Shown: one piece after another, positions 8,747-17,597 of the stretch
Numbering within the stretch: the first letter of the stretch is position 1
Layout: each line of letters starts with the position of its first letter
NCBI GenBank assembly: GCA_015066525.1
Contig: SVOG01000035.1
Span: forward strand, 1 to 64,000
Reading direction: 5' to 3'
Source of the DNA: Oscillospiraceae bacterium
GTDB lineage: Bacteria > Bacillota > Clostridia > Oscillospirales > Acutalibacteraceae
DNA: 64,000 nucleotides
Translations under genes and position numbers: made by a program
Notes under the pieces: generated by a model
Seen by the model: the letters and a program-made list of their open reading frames with translations, nothing else
Databases searched by the model: none
Told to the model about the DNA's origin: nothing

Positions 8747-10489
8747 TTAATATCTCTTTCTGACTACATACGAGGTATGGAGTGCGTGGTGAGCCTTCGG
8801 ACCGCCGAAGCCGTCGAACCACTCATCATAGAGCGTCTTGATAACGGGTGACTCGTGAGACATTCTCAAAGGCATATCCTTATCCTGGTCGTAAAGAGCC
8901 TTTGCGCGAACTGCCTTGAGGTCAACCGTATCGCGTACATACTGAGGCTGAATCGGCTGACCGCCGCCGTGGACGCAGCCGCCGGGACAACCCATAATCT
9001 CGATGAAGCCCCAACCTTCCGGATTGCCTGCAGCGAGTTTGTCCATAACTTCCTTCGCTGCTGCCGCGCCGGATGCTACGCAGAGTTTCAGCGGTGTGCC
9101 GCCAACCTCTACGGTCGCTTCCTTGATGCTGTCAGTACCGCGCACTGCCTCGAGGTCGATAGCCTCGGTAGCGCCGTTGAGCCAAGCGTTTGCCGTTCTG
9201 ACTGCCGCTTCCATAACGCCGCCGGTTGCGCCGAAGATAACTGCGGCACCGGTATCGTCACCGAGAGGTGAATCAAACTCTTCGTTCGGAAGGGTATTGA
9301 AGTTGATACCCAGACGCTTCATCATTCTTGCCGCCTCACGGGTGGTAAGCGCGATGTCTACATCGGGAACGCCTGCTGCGTTCTGGTCGTCACGGGTAAT
9401 CTCGAACTTCTTAGCAGTACAGGGCATAACCGATACGACAACGATGTTGGCAGGGTCAAGTCCCATCTTTTCTGCATAGTAGGTCTTGATAACCGCACCT
9501 GCCATCTGCTGAGGAGATTTACAGCTCGAGAGATGACCGATGAGCTCGGGATAATAGAACTCGCAGAACTTAACCCATCCGGGTGAACAGGAGGTAATCA
9601 TCGGAAGAGTACCGCCGTTCTTAATTCTCTCAACGAGCTCGTTTGCCTCCTCTACGATGGTGAGGTCAGCACCGAAGTCGGTATCGAATACCTTGTCAAA
9701 GCCGAGACGGCGAAGTCCCGCAACCATCTTGCCCTCAACGTTGGTGCCAATCGGCATATCGAAGCACTCGCCGATGGTAGCACGGATGGAGGGAGCCGTC
9801 TGAACAACGACATACTTATCGGGGTCTGCAAGCGCAGCCCATACCTTATCGGTATCGTCCTTCTCCGTAAGAGCGCCGGTCGGGCAAACCGCCGTACACT
9901 GACCGCAGGAGATACACGGTGTGTCATTCAGCGAAAGACCGAAGGGCTGACCAATCTGGGTGTCGAAACCGCGGTCGTTCGGGCCGATGACGCTGACATA
10001 CTGCTGCTTACAAGCAGCGACGCAGCGACGGCAGAGAATGCACTTATTATTATCACGAACGAGGTGAGCCGTGCTGGTGTCGAGCTCGTAGTGAGGCTTT
10101 TCGCCCTCAAAGCTGGACTCCTCAACGCCGTACTCGTTGCAGAGCTTCTGCAGCTCACAATTTGTTGAGCGTGAACAGGAAAGGCACTTCTTCTCGTGCG
10201 TCGAAAGAATGAGCTCGAGAGTGGTCTTTCTTGCCTTTTGAATTTTATCCGTATTGGTAAGCACCTCCATACCCTCGGAAACGGGGTATACGCAGGCGGT
10301 TACCTGTCTGAAACCTCTGCCTTCGTTTGCTTCAACGATGCAAATACGGCAGGCACCGATTTCATTAATTTTCTTCATATAGCACAGTGTCGGAATCTCG
10401 ATACCAATCTGGCGGGCAGCTTCGAGGATGGTTGAGCCCTTGGGTACACTTGTCGCTATGCCATTGATTTTAACATTAACCATATCCAT
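8747..10489 (-). CDS. hydA: [FeFe]-hydrogenase catalytic subunit (HydA / HndD type)
   Basis: 580 aa; N-terminal 2Fe-2S and 4Fe-4S ferredoxin domains; H-cluster motifs TSCSPGW, MPCTAKK, EIMGCPGGCVHGGGQP. Confidence 0.93.
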   Translation of the reverse strand: MDMVNVKINGIATSVPKGSTILEAARQIGIEIPTLCYMKKINEIGACRICIVEANEGRGFRQVTACVYPVSEGMEVLTNTDKIQKARKTTLELILSTHEKKCLSCSRSTNCELQKLCNEYGVEESSFEGEKPHYELDTSTAHLVRDNNKCILCRRCVAACKQQYVSVIGPNDRGFDTQIGQPFGLSLNDTPCISCGQCTAVCPTGALTEKDDTDKVWAALADPDKYVVVQTAPSIRATIGECFDMPIGTNVEGKMVAGLRRLGFDKVFDTDFGADLTIVEEANELVERIKNGGTLPMITSCSPGWVKFCEFYYPELIGHLSSCKSPQQMAGAVIKTYYAEKMGLDPANIVVVSVMPCTAKKFEITRDDQNAAGVPDVDIALTTREAARMMKRLGINFNTLPNEEFDSPLGDDTGAAVIFGATGGVMEAAVRTANAWLNGATEAIDLEAVRGTDSIKEATVEVGGTPLKLCVASGAAAAKEVMDKLAAGNPEGWGFIEIMGCPGGCVHGGGQPIQPQYVRDTVDLKAVRAKALYDQDKDMPLRMSHESPVIKTLYDEWFDGFGGPKAHHALHTSYVVRKRY

Positions 10490-10507
10490 ATTAAACAGGC
10501 TCCTTTC

Positions 10508-12331
10508 TTACTGCTTGCTGATTGCCTTGACTTTACACTTGCTCATACATACGCCGCACTTGATACACTTGCTCGGGTCGATTTCGTAAGAAGCGAGCTT
10601 GTGGCCGGGTGCTGTGTAATCCGTCTTATGAATCGTGCTGACAGGACAGTTACCTGCGCAAAGGCCGCAGCCGATACACTTATCCTTGTCAATCGTATAT
10701 GTAAGAAGGTCCTTACATACACCTGCGGGACACTTCTTGTCCTGAACGTGAGCGATATACTCGTCACGGAAGAACTTGAGTGTAGCAAGTACCGGGTTCG
10801 GGGCTGTCTGTCCGAGACCGCAAGCGGAATTTGCCTTGATATAGTAGCAAAGCTCCTCCAGCTTGTCGAGGTCTTCCATCGTGCCCTTACCCTGGGTAAT
10901 CTTATCAAGCATTTCGAGAAGTCTCTTCGTGCCGACACGGCAGGGGGTACATTTACCGCAGGACTCATCCACCGTGAACTCAAGGAAGAATTTAGCGATA
11001 TCCACCATACAGGTGTCTTCATCCATAACGATAAGACCGCCCGAGCCCATCATACAGCCCATTGCAAGGAGGTTGTCGTAGTCAATCTCGGTGTCGATGC
11101 GGGATGCGGGAATACATCCGCCGGAAGGTCCGCCCGTCTGAGCAGTCTTGAACTTCTTACCGTTGGGGATACCGCCGCCGATATCATAGATAATCTCGCG
11201 AAGCGTGGTACCCATCGGTACCTCTACGAGACCGGTGTGCTTAATCTTACCGCCGAGCGCGAATACCTTGGTACCCTTGGATTTCTCCGTACCCATGGAC
11301 GCAAACCAGTCCGCGCCCTTGAGGAGAATCTGGGGAATGTTGGCAAAGGTCTCAACGTTATTCTCAACGGTCGGCTTGCCGTAAAGTCCCTTAACCGCCG
11401 GGAACGGAGGTCTCGGACGCGGCTCACCGCGGTTACCCTCGATGGAGGTCATAAGAGCCGTCTCCTCACCGCAAACGAATGCGCCTGCGCCGAGACGGAT
11501 TTCCATATCGAAATCAAAGCCGGAATCAAAGATATTCTTGCCGAGGAGTCCGTACTCTCTCGCCTGGTCAATCGCAATCTGGAGTCTGTGTACCGCGATG
11601 GGATACTCCGCACGGACATAGACATAACCCTTGGTGGCGCCGATTGCGTAACCGCAGATAGCCATTGCCTCGATGATGCAGTGCGGGTCGCCCTCAAGAA
11701 CCGAACGGTCCATAAACGCACCCGGGTCGCCCTCGTCGGCGTTACATACGACATACTTCTGGTCAGCCTTGTTCGGCGCGCAGAGAGACCATTTGAAACC
11801 GGTCGGGAATCCGCCGCCGCCTCTGCCGCGAAGACCGGAGTCGGATACGCACTTGATGACGTCCTCGGGCGTCATTTCGGTAAGTACCTTACCGAGTGCT
11901 GCGTAACCGTCAACAGCGATATACTCATCAATATTTTCAGGGTCGATAACACCGCAGTTTCTGAGTGCTACACGGTGCTGCGCCTTGTAGAAATCGGTGT
12001 CGTTAAGCGATACGAGACCGTCCTCGAGTTCCTCCTTGGGCGTGCTGGTCTCGTCATAGACAAGACGGTCAACAATTCTTCCCTTGAGAAGATGCTCTTC
12101 AACAATCTCCTTAACATCGCTCGGCTTAACCTGGCTGTAAAATGTGCCTTCGGGGTAAACGATGACAACCGGACCGAGTGCACACAGACCGAAGCAGCCG
12201 GTCTGAACGAGTTTAATCTCGCCCGAAAGACCGTTAGCGTCGATGTGCTCTCTGAAAGCTTCCTGGATTGCTTTACTTCCCGAAGAGGTACAGCCGGTAC
12301 CGCCACAGATTAATACTTGTGAACGAATCAT
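10508..12331 (-). CDS. hydB: NuoF-like diaphorase subunit of [FeFe]-hydrogenase (HydB / HndC)
   Basis: 607 aa; 2Fe-2S thioredoxin-like N-terminus; GRGGGGFPTGFKW FMN/NADH motif; ESCGKCTPCR; C-terminal 2x[4Fe-4S]. Confidence 0.93.
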   Translation of the reverse strand: MIRSQVLICGGTGCTSSGSKAIQEAFREHIDANGLSGEIKLVQTGCFGLCALGPVVIVYPEGTFYSQVKPSDVKEIVEEHLLKGRIVDRLVYDETSTPKEELEDGLVSLNDTDFYKAQHRVALRNCGVIDPENIDEYIAVDGYAALGKVLTEMTPEDVIKCVSDSGLRGRGGGGFPTGFKWSLCAPNKADQKYVVCNADEGDPGAFMDRSVLEGDPHCIIEAMAICGYAIGATKGYVYVRAEYPIAVHRLQIAIDQAREYGLLGKNIFDSGFDFDMEIRLGAGAFVCGEETALMTSIEGNRGEPRPRPPFPAVKGLYGKPTVENNVETFANIPQILLKGADWFASMGTEKSKGTKVFALGGKIKHTGLVEVPMGTTLREIIYDIGGGIPNGKKFKTAQTGGPSGGCIPASRIDTEIDYDNLLAMGCMMGSGGLIVMDEDTCMVDIAKFFLEFTVDESCGKCTPCRVGTKRLLEMLDKITQGKGTMEDLDKLEELCYYIKANSACGLGQTAPNPVLATLKFFRDEYIAHVQDKKCPAGVCKDLLTYTIDKDKCIGCGLCAGNCPVSTIHKTDYTAPGHKLASYEIDPSKCIKCGVCMSKCKVKAISKQ

Positions 12332-12349
12332 TTACTCTACCTCCGTTAA

Positions 12350-12721
12350 TTATGCTTCGTTATTTGAAATCGTATATTCGTTGATGACTTTACCTCCGTG
12401 AAGGTGGATTTCAGCAACGTCCTTTGCCTTTTCAGGCGTCATCTTGACATAGGTCACCTTTTCCTTGCCTGCCTCGAAAACCTCGACAACGGGCTCGAAC
12501 TGGCAAATACCTATGCAGCCCGTCTGAGAAACCGTTACCTTGTCGCTGAGGCCGAGTCTGTTGACCTCTTCTACAAAGGTATTGAGCACGGGTCGTGCAC
12601 CCGCTGCGATACCGCAGGTAGCCATACCGACTACGACACGGATGTCACTGCTGCCTTCGCGAAGAACAACCTTGTCCTTCATCTTCTCTCTGATGGCTTG
12701 AAGTTCTGCTAATGATTTCAT
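12350..12721 (-). CDS. (2Fe-2S) ferredoxin domain protein (HndB-like)
   Basis: 123 aa thioredoxin-like 2Fe-2S fold with Cys motif (MATCGIAAGA ... QTGCIGICQFEP); in the hydrogenase operon. Confidence 0.85.
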   Translation of the reverse strand: MKSLAELQAIREKMKDKVVLREGSSDIRVVVGMATCGIAAGARPVLNTFVEEVNRLGLSDKVTVSQTGCIGICQFEPVVEVFEAGKEKVTYVKMTPEKAKDVAEIHLHGGKVINEYTISNNEA

Positions 12722-12785
12722 ACTTTCAATCCTTCCTGTTCCTTATTTGTATTTATATAATTAATTAAATTATAACCTAATTAGT

Positions 12786-12841
12786 GATTAGTTGTTAGTG
12801 GTTAGTGATTAGTGTCGGGTGGGCTCTGCCCACACCCGATT
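12786..12841. repeat. Short tandem repeat (TTAGTGAT-like) plus hairpin
   Basis: gattagttgttagtggttagtgattagtg followed by tcgggtgggctctgcccacacccga. Confidence 0.55.
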
Positions 12842-13388
12842 ATAATTCGGCGTATTGCTCTTTGAGGTATTCCTCAATCCATTTGATGACATCGTAGGTG
12901 TCAAGCGGTACGTCGCCGAGCACCTGACGCAGTTCCCTCGTGTCGAGGTTTACCTCGCCGCTCTCCGTCTTGTGAACGAAGAGGAAATCCGTATCGGGAT
13001 GTCCCTGAATGAGCGTTGTCACCGACGAAATCACATCGCCCAGCGGTGTGAAATCGAGATGATTCTTATAAAATGTTGCGCAAACCTCGGTGCCGTGGTC
13101 GCCGGGGTGTTCCTCCGCCGTTTTGGACTGCACGGTGAGGGTGCCCCCGGTCTGCTCCGCCGCTAATTTCAAAAGCGGCACGCCGAGTCCGACCTTGCGG
13201 GTGGTACGGGTGGTATAAAACGGGTCAATCACTGACCGCACAACCTCCTCGCTCATACCGCAGCCGTCATCCTTAAAAGTGAGGGTAAGGGTATCCCCTT
13301 TTTCCTCAATGATGATCTGCGTGAGCGTTGCGCCCGCCTTCACCGAATTCTCGGCAACATCGAGAATGTTAAGTGATAGTTCTTTCAT
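12840..13388 (-). CDS. HATPase_c domain ATP-binding protein
   Basis: 182 aa; MKELSLNILDVAENSVKAGA (N box), DDGCGM (G1 box), GLGVPLLK (G2-like). Confidence 0.8.
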   Translation of the reverse strand: MKELSLNILDVAENSVKAGATLTQIIIEEKGDTLTLTFKDDGCGMSEEVVRSVIDPFYTTRTTRKVGLGVPLLKLAAEQTGGTLTVQSKTAEEHPGDHGTEVCATFYKNHLDFTPLGDVISSVTTLIQGHPDTDFLFVHKTESGEVNLDTRELRQVLGDVPLDTYDVIKWIEEYLKEQYAEL

Positions 13389-13412
13389 TTTATAATTGAG
13401 AATTGAGGGATG

Positions 13413-13532
13413 GCGTTGCCCTCACCCGTTCTATAACAGCCGTGCGAAGATTCCCCTGTGAGGGGAAATGTCCGCTTGCGGACAAAAGGGTGAGGAGCCC
13501 GCTCCAAGGGGCACCATCAATTCTCCATTCTC
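13413..13532. repeat. 120-bp structured repeat, copy A
   Basis: Identical base for base to 15974-16093; stem CCTCACCC/GGGTGAGG encloses two hairpins. Confidence 0.9.
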
Positions 13533-13536
13533 CATT

Positions 13537-14265
13537 CTACATTCTTAATTGTTCGAAAATCTTTTTTCGAACGAGAGCGCTGCTGTAAGGCTCATCGTCA
13601 ATTTCAAAATAGTTTTCCTTATCCCGCATATTCTCAAGATAATGGGCGTCGGAACTGATGACGACCTTCTTGTCCTCGAGATGATATTTTGCGACATATT
13701 CGGCGACCTTTTCCCGTCGGTTAATCTCCACAACGTCAAAATGCGGCGTTTCGGGAAACGTACCGAGCACGGAGATAATGCCGTTTGCCTGGCGGTCGAT
13801 ATGTGCGGGATAGCAGATACCGCCAAACTGAGCGACGAAGGCGGGCACTTCCTCGAGCGACACGGTGGTCGCGTTGGAGAGGAGGTACTCATCCTCGCCG
13901 ATGACATTGTCCTCGCCGTCGGTGATGAACTGATTGCCGAAAATTTCTTTCTTATTCTTAATCTTGATTCTGCGCGCGTCAACCGCTTCGTCAAACGCCA
14001 TCGCGTCCTCAAGATTTTCAAAGAGGCAGACCACATGGATATCCTCGCTCGTGGTCAGTTCCATTCCTGCCACGGGAATCACGCCGTAGCGCTTACACGC
14101 TTCGAAAAACGCGGGGCAGTTCTTACAGGTATTATGGTCGGTCAGCGCAATGACATTCAGTCCGCAGAGCGTCGCCATACCCGCGATATTATTCGGCGTA
14201 CTGTCGTCGTCACCGCAGGGGGAAAGGCAGGAATGCAGATGAAAATCGTAATAGTACCGATTCAT
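13537..14265 (-). CDS. PHP domain phosphoesterase-like protein
   Basis: 242 aa; DFHLHSCLSPCGDDDSTPNNI, LTDHNTC, YPAHIDR, SSDAHYL motifs. Confidence 0.85.
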   Translation of the reverse strand: MNRYYYDFHLHSCLSPCGDDDSTPNNIAGMATLCGLNVIALTDHNTCKNCPAFFEACKRYGVIPVAGMELTTSEDIHVVCLFENLEDAMAFDEAVDARRIKIKNKKEIFGNQFITDGEDNVIGEDEYLLSNATTVSLEEVPAFVAQFGGICYPAHIDRQANGIISVLGTFPETPHFDVVEINRREKVAEYVAKYHLEDKKVVISSDAHYLENMRDKENYFEIDDEPYSSALVRKKIFEQLRM

Positions 14266-14591
14266 CAGACCTTACCTATCAGCTTCGCGGCGGTCTCGTA
14301 AGCGGGGAGAGAGGATTTGAGCACGTTAATCTCCTTTTGCTGCGCCGTCTTTGTCAGTTCCTCGTCAAAGGTTACACCCTCGGCAAGAATCACACACGCG
14401 ACATCGGACAGTGACGCAACCGCAATGACGTTGATATTACTCATAATCGTAATCCACGCATTATCTTCCTGCGCTCTGCCCATCACCCAGCTCAGCAAAT
14501 CGCCGACATAGGCGCCGCTCACCTCGCGCTCGGAGTCAGGGAGGCATACCGCCTCAAACCCGCAAGCGGTCATCAGCTCATTTACTGTCAT
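14265..14591 (-). CDS. DRTGG-like domain protein
   Basis: 108 aa ORF similar in layout to 16535..16888; overlaps neighbouring genes in the operon. Confidence 0.65.
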   Translation of the reverse strand: MTVNELMTACGFEAVCLPDSEREVSGAYVGDLLSWVMGRAQEDNAWITIMSNINVIAVASLSDVACVILAEGVTFDEELTKTAQQKEINVLKSSLPAYETAAKLIGKV

Positions 14592-15852
14592 TTTCCTGTT
14601 CCTTTCGTTCGGGTGCTCGTGTTTTGAGAATCAGGCAGCTATCAACACTTGCCCTGCCTCTCACGACATCCTCGGCGAGTGCGCGGCACGATGGCGCGCC
14701 GCACGCACCGCAGTCAATACCCGGCAGGGTATCGCGCAGGCGCTGGATATCCGCCATCATCCGCATCGACTCCGCCATACTGTCGGAGAGGCGCGAAATC
14801 GGCTGATACTCGGGGAGAACATTAAACAGGTACGAGCCCGGTATGTAATTGTCATTAATAAAATTCTGCGACACGGGCAGATAATGCCTCAGTGACTGCA
14901 GACGAGCCTTGGCGATAAAGGGATTCTCCACCGCCATCACACCGCCCACGCAACCGCCCGGGCAGGCGTTGAGCTCAATAAATTCAAGCTGCGGAATATT
15001 GCCGTTTTCGACCTGGTCGAGAACGCGGTTTACATTTTCAATTCCGTCAGCGGCAAGATAATTTTCATTAAAGATGGCTGCGGACTCGCCGCCCGAACTC
15101 GCCCAGCCGATACCGATGATGCCGCTCTCGCACATCGATTTAATCTCGCTGTCGTGCGACATTTCGCTGATTAACATAAAGTAGATATCGCTGATGGACA
15201 CCACCTCGTCAACCTGGCTCTTATATTCGGCAAAGCCGTTCTTCACATAACTCACCTTCGCAGGACAGGGCGAAATGAAGCATACGCCGATGTCCTCGGG
15301 TTTGAGATTCGGGTGCTCCCTGAGCGCCCTCTCTCTGGCAAGTCTTGCCGCGACCTCCATCGGAGGCAGCATATGAATGATATTCTCGCTCAGCGACGGA
15401 AAACGAAGTCCGATTAGTCGCACAATCACGGGACACGCTGAGGAAATCACGGGTTTCTTAATACCGTCCGTCTTGAGGTAAAGGCGAGTATACGCCGATA
15501 CGAGTTCGGCAGCCTTACTGACCTCAAACACATCGTCAAATCCGATTTTGGTCAGCCCGTCGAGCACGTAGTCCACATCGTCGAGGTTGTCAAACTGTCC
15601 GTAAAGCGTCGGCGCGGGGAGGGCAATCTTATATTTGAATCTCGCCATATTTTCGAGTTTGCCGCAGACCGCTTTTTTCGCGTTATGCGGGCACACACGA
15701 ATGCATTCGCCGCAGTCGATACAACGGTTATCATCGATAACAGCGTGACCGTCCTTGATACGGATTGCCTCTGTGGGACAGTGCTTGAGACAGGTGGTAC
15801 AGCCCGTGCACTTGCTGCTGTCGAGTAAAACAGAGTGTTCGTAGTTGTTCAT
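14578..15852 (-). CDS. Sensory-type [FeFe]-hydrogenase-like protein (ferredoxin domain, H-cluster domain, C-terminal 4Fe-4S domain)
   Basis: 424 aa; 2x[4Fe-4S] N-terminus; modified H-cluster motifs SSACPVI, SPCPAKV, NACPGGCVGG; C-terminal CGACGAPSCRALAEDVVRGRASVDSC. Confidence 0.85.
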   Translation of the reverse strand: MNNYEHSVLLDSSKCTGCTTCLKHCPTEAIRIKDGHAVIDDNRCIDCGECIRVCPHNAKKAVCGKLENMARFKYKIALPAPTLYGQFDNLDDVDYVLDGLTKIGFDDVFEVSKAAELVSAYTRLYLKTDGIKKPVISSACPVIVRLIGLRFPSLSENIIHMLPPMEVAARLARERALREHPNLKPEDIGVCFISPCPAKVSYVKNGFAEYKSQVDEVVSISDIYFMLISEMSHDSEIKSMCESGIIGIGWASSGGESAAIFNENYLAADGIENVNRVLDQVENGNIPQLEFIELNACPGGCVGGVMAVENPFIAKARLQSLRHYLPVSQNFINDNYIPGSYLFNVLPEYQPISRLSDSMAESMRMMADIQRLRDTLPGIDCGACGAPSCRALAEDVVRGRASVDSCLILKTRAPERKEQENDSK

Positions 15853-15871
15853 TAATCATCAATCCTTATTG

Positions 15872-15920
15872 CCTTCCCCCTCGGGGGAAGGTGGCTGCCG
15901 TCAGGCAGTCGGATGAGGGG
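15872..15920. repeat. Copy 1 of two-hairpin intergenic repeat
   Basis: ccttccccctcgggggaaggtggctgccgtcaggcagtcggatgagggg; near-identical to 19951-19998. Confidence 0.85.
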
Positions 15921-15973
15921 TGTCGAGTAAAACAAATTGAAAATTGAGAGTTGAGAATTGAGAATTTTGGGAG

Positions 15974-16093
15974 GGCGTTGCCCTCACCCGTTCTATAACA
16001 GCCGTGCGAAGATTCCCCTGTGAGGGGAAATGTCCGCTTGCGGACAAAAGGGTGAGGAGCCCGCTCCAAGGGGCACCATCAATTCTCCATTCT
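15974..16093. repeat. 120-bp structured repeat, copy B
   Basis: Identical to 13413-13532, same orientation, 2561 bp apart. Confidence 0.9.
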
Positions 16094-16112
16094 GCATGAT
16101 CAATTCTACATT

Positions 16113-16538
16113 CTATTGAAGGTTTACCTTCATCGTAACAGTCGTTCCGACGCCGACCTCGGACTCAATTTCGAGCGAGTCGGTATAGCGCTTCATATTC
16201 GGCAGTCCCATACCGGCGCCAAAGCCGAGGGAACGCGTCTGGTCAGAGGCAGTGGAAAAGCCCTCCTGCATCGCTTTATTAATATCCTTAATTCCGGGAC
16301 CCTTGTCCGCCAGGATAATTTCGATGCAATCCTCGTTGACCTTCACTTCCGCCACGCCGCCGTTTGCATGGATAACCATATTAATCTCGCCCTCGTACAT
16401 CGCGATGGACACGCGGCGGATGGTTTCGGGCGAAACGCCGAGGCGTCGGAGAATCTTCTTAACCTGTACGGATGCCTGACCGGCGGAGGTAAAATCCTCG
16501 CCGTCCACATCAAACTGAAAAACTAACTCTTCGCTCAT
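16113..16538 (-). CDS. HATPase_c / anti-sigma-factor-like ATP-binding protein
   Basis: 141 aa; GFGAGMGLPNMKRYTDSL and DKGPGIKDINKAMQ motifs of RsbW/SpoIIAB-like GHKL proteins. Confidence 0.82.
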   Translation of the reverse strand: MSEELVFQFDVDGEDFTSAGQASVQVKKILRRLGVSPETIRRVSIAMYEGEINMVIHANGGVAEVKVNEDCIEIILADKGPGIKDINKAMQEGFSTASDQTRSLGFGAGMGLPNMKRYTDSLEIESEVGVGTTVTMKVNLQ

Positions 16539-16888
16539 ACTTTTACCGCATTGCCGTTAAGACCGTTGGAGTAGATAATTCCGCAAGCCTCATAGAGTCT
16601 CTTATCGCAGGACATAATCACCAGACCGCTCTTGTCCGCTAAGTCGAGCATATCGTCAGTCGGCATCTTGGAACGGACGAATACGATACAAGCCATATCC
16701 ATCATTTCCGCCGTTCTGATGACCTGCGGATTCACAAGTCCGGTTAGAAGCACCGCCTGGTCCTTCACATATGCCAGCACGTCGCTCATCAGGTCGCAGC
16801 CGCAGGCGGAGTGCACCTCGGTATCGAGGTTCTCCTCGCAGCAAAGCACCTTTGCGTCGAGTAAATCTTTAATCTCTCTGATTGTCAT
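16535..16888 (-). CDS. DRTGG-like domain protein
   Basis: 117 aa; VLLTGLVNPQVIRTAEMMDMACIVFVRSKMPTDDMLDLA pattern; overlaps the HATPase gene by 4 bp. Confidence 0.7.
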   Translation of the reverse strand: MTIREIKDLLDAKVLCCEENLDTEVHSACGCDLMSDVLAYVKDQAVLLTGLVNPQVIRTAEMMDMACIVFVRSKMPTDDMLDLADKSGLVIMSCDKRLYEACGIIYSNGLNGNAVKV

Positions 16889-16917
16889 AGAAACAAATCC
16901 TTAAAACTCAATATTAT

Positions 16918-17418
16918 TTAAGCGTATTTTGCGATAATCTCCGGAATGTCGTCCTTGGTCAGTTTACCGTAAACCTCATCATTTACCGTGAGTACGGGAC
17001 CGAGACCGCAAGCGCCGATGCAACGGCAAGCCTCGAGTGAGAATTTACCGTCGAGGGTGCACTCATCAACGCCGATGCCGAGCTCTTCGGTGAGTTCGTC
17101 AACCAGTGACTGCGCGCCCTTTACATAGCAAGCCGTACCGAGGCAAACCGAAATATTGTATTCGCCCTTCGGTGACATAGAAAACTGCGCGTAGAAAGTC
17201 GCAACGCCGAAAATCTTTTCGAGCGGAATTTCCATTCCCTCCGCAATCATATTCTGCACCTCGATGGGAAGGTAACCGTAGATTGCCTGTGCCTCCTGCA
17301 TGACAGCCATCAGGCGGCTCTTGTCGTGCTTATTGGCAGCGATAACCTTGTCGAGTTCTGCCTTCTGCTCGGGTGTTCCCTTAAGGAATTTTACTGAGTT
17401 TCTTTTGCATAAGTACAT
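16918..17418 (-). CDS. hydC: NuoE-like subunit of [FeFe]-hydrogenase (HydC / HndA)
   Basis: 166 aa; CLGTACYVKGA and CRCIGACGLGPV 2Fe-2S motifs; first gene of the operon. Confidence 0.92.
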   Translation of the reverse strand: MYLCKRNSVKFLKGTPEQKAELDKVIAANKHDKSRLMAVMQEAQAIYGYLPIEVQNMIAEGMEIPLEKIFGVATFYAQFSMSPKGEYNISVCLGTACYVKGAQSLVDELTEELGIGVDECTLDGKFSLEACRCIGACGLGPVLTVNDEVYGKLTKDDIPEIIAKYA

Positions 17419-17444
17419 CTCCCTTAATTGTTCCTAAATTAATT

Positions 17445-17462
17445 GTTAATTATTTAACAATA
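17445..17462. promoter_or_regulatory. Rex-type operator
   Basis: TTGTTAA-TTAT-TTAACAA, perfect inverted repeat matching the TTGTTAAnnnnTTAACAA Rex consensus; 27 bp upstream of the hydC start codon. Confidence 0.85.
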
Positions 17463-17567
17463 AATATATTACAGCATTCCTATATTAACACAAAAAGTCC
17501 CGTTTGAAAAGAGTTATTTATAAATAATTATTAGAAATTTTTTCTTTTTTAGCGAAAAATATAAAAA

Positions 17568-17592
17568 CACGGACAGATTTTTTCTGTCCGTG
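17568..17592 (-). terminator. Terminator after HAD gene
   Basis: cacggacag...ctgtccgtg; minus-strand continuation is T-rich. Confidence 0.75.
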
Positions 17593-17597
17593 CGGTT

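Noticed and set aside
10601-12313. 570-aa plus-strand ORF
   Set aside because: Antisense shadow of hydB (clear NuoF motifs on the minus strand); low-complexity translation without recognisable domains
13403-13588. 61-aa plus-strand ORF over the 120-bp repeat
   Set aside because: Runs through the structured repeat and into the PHP gene antisense; no support as a protein
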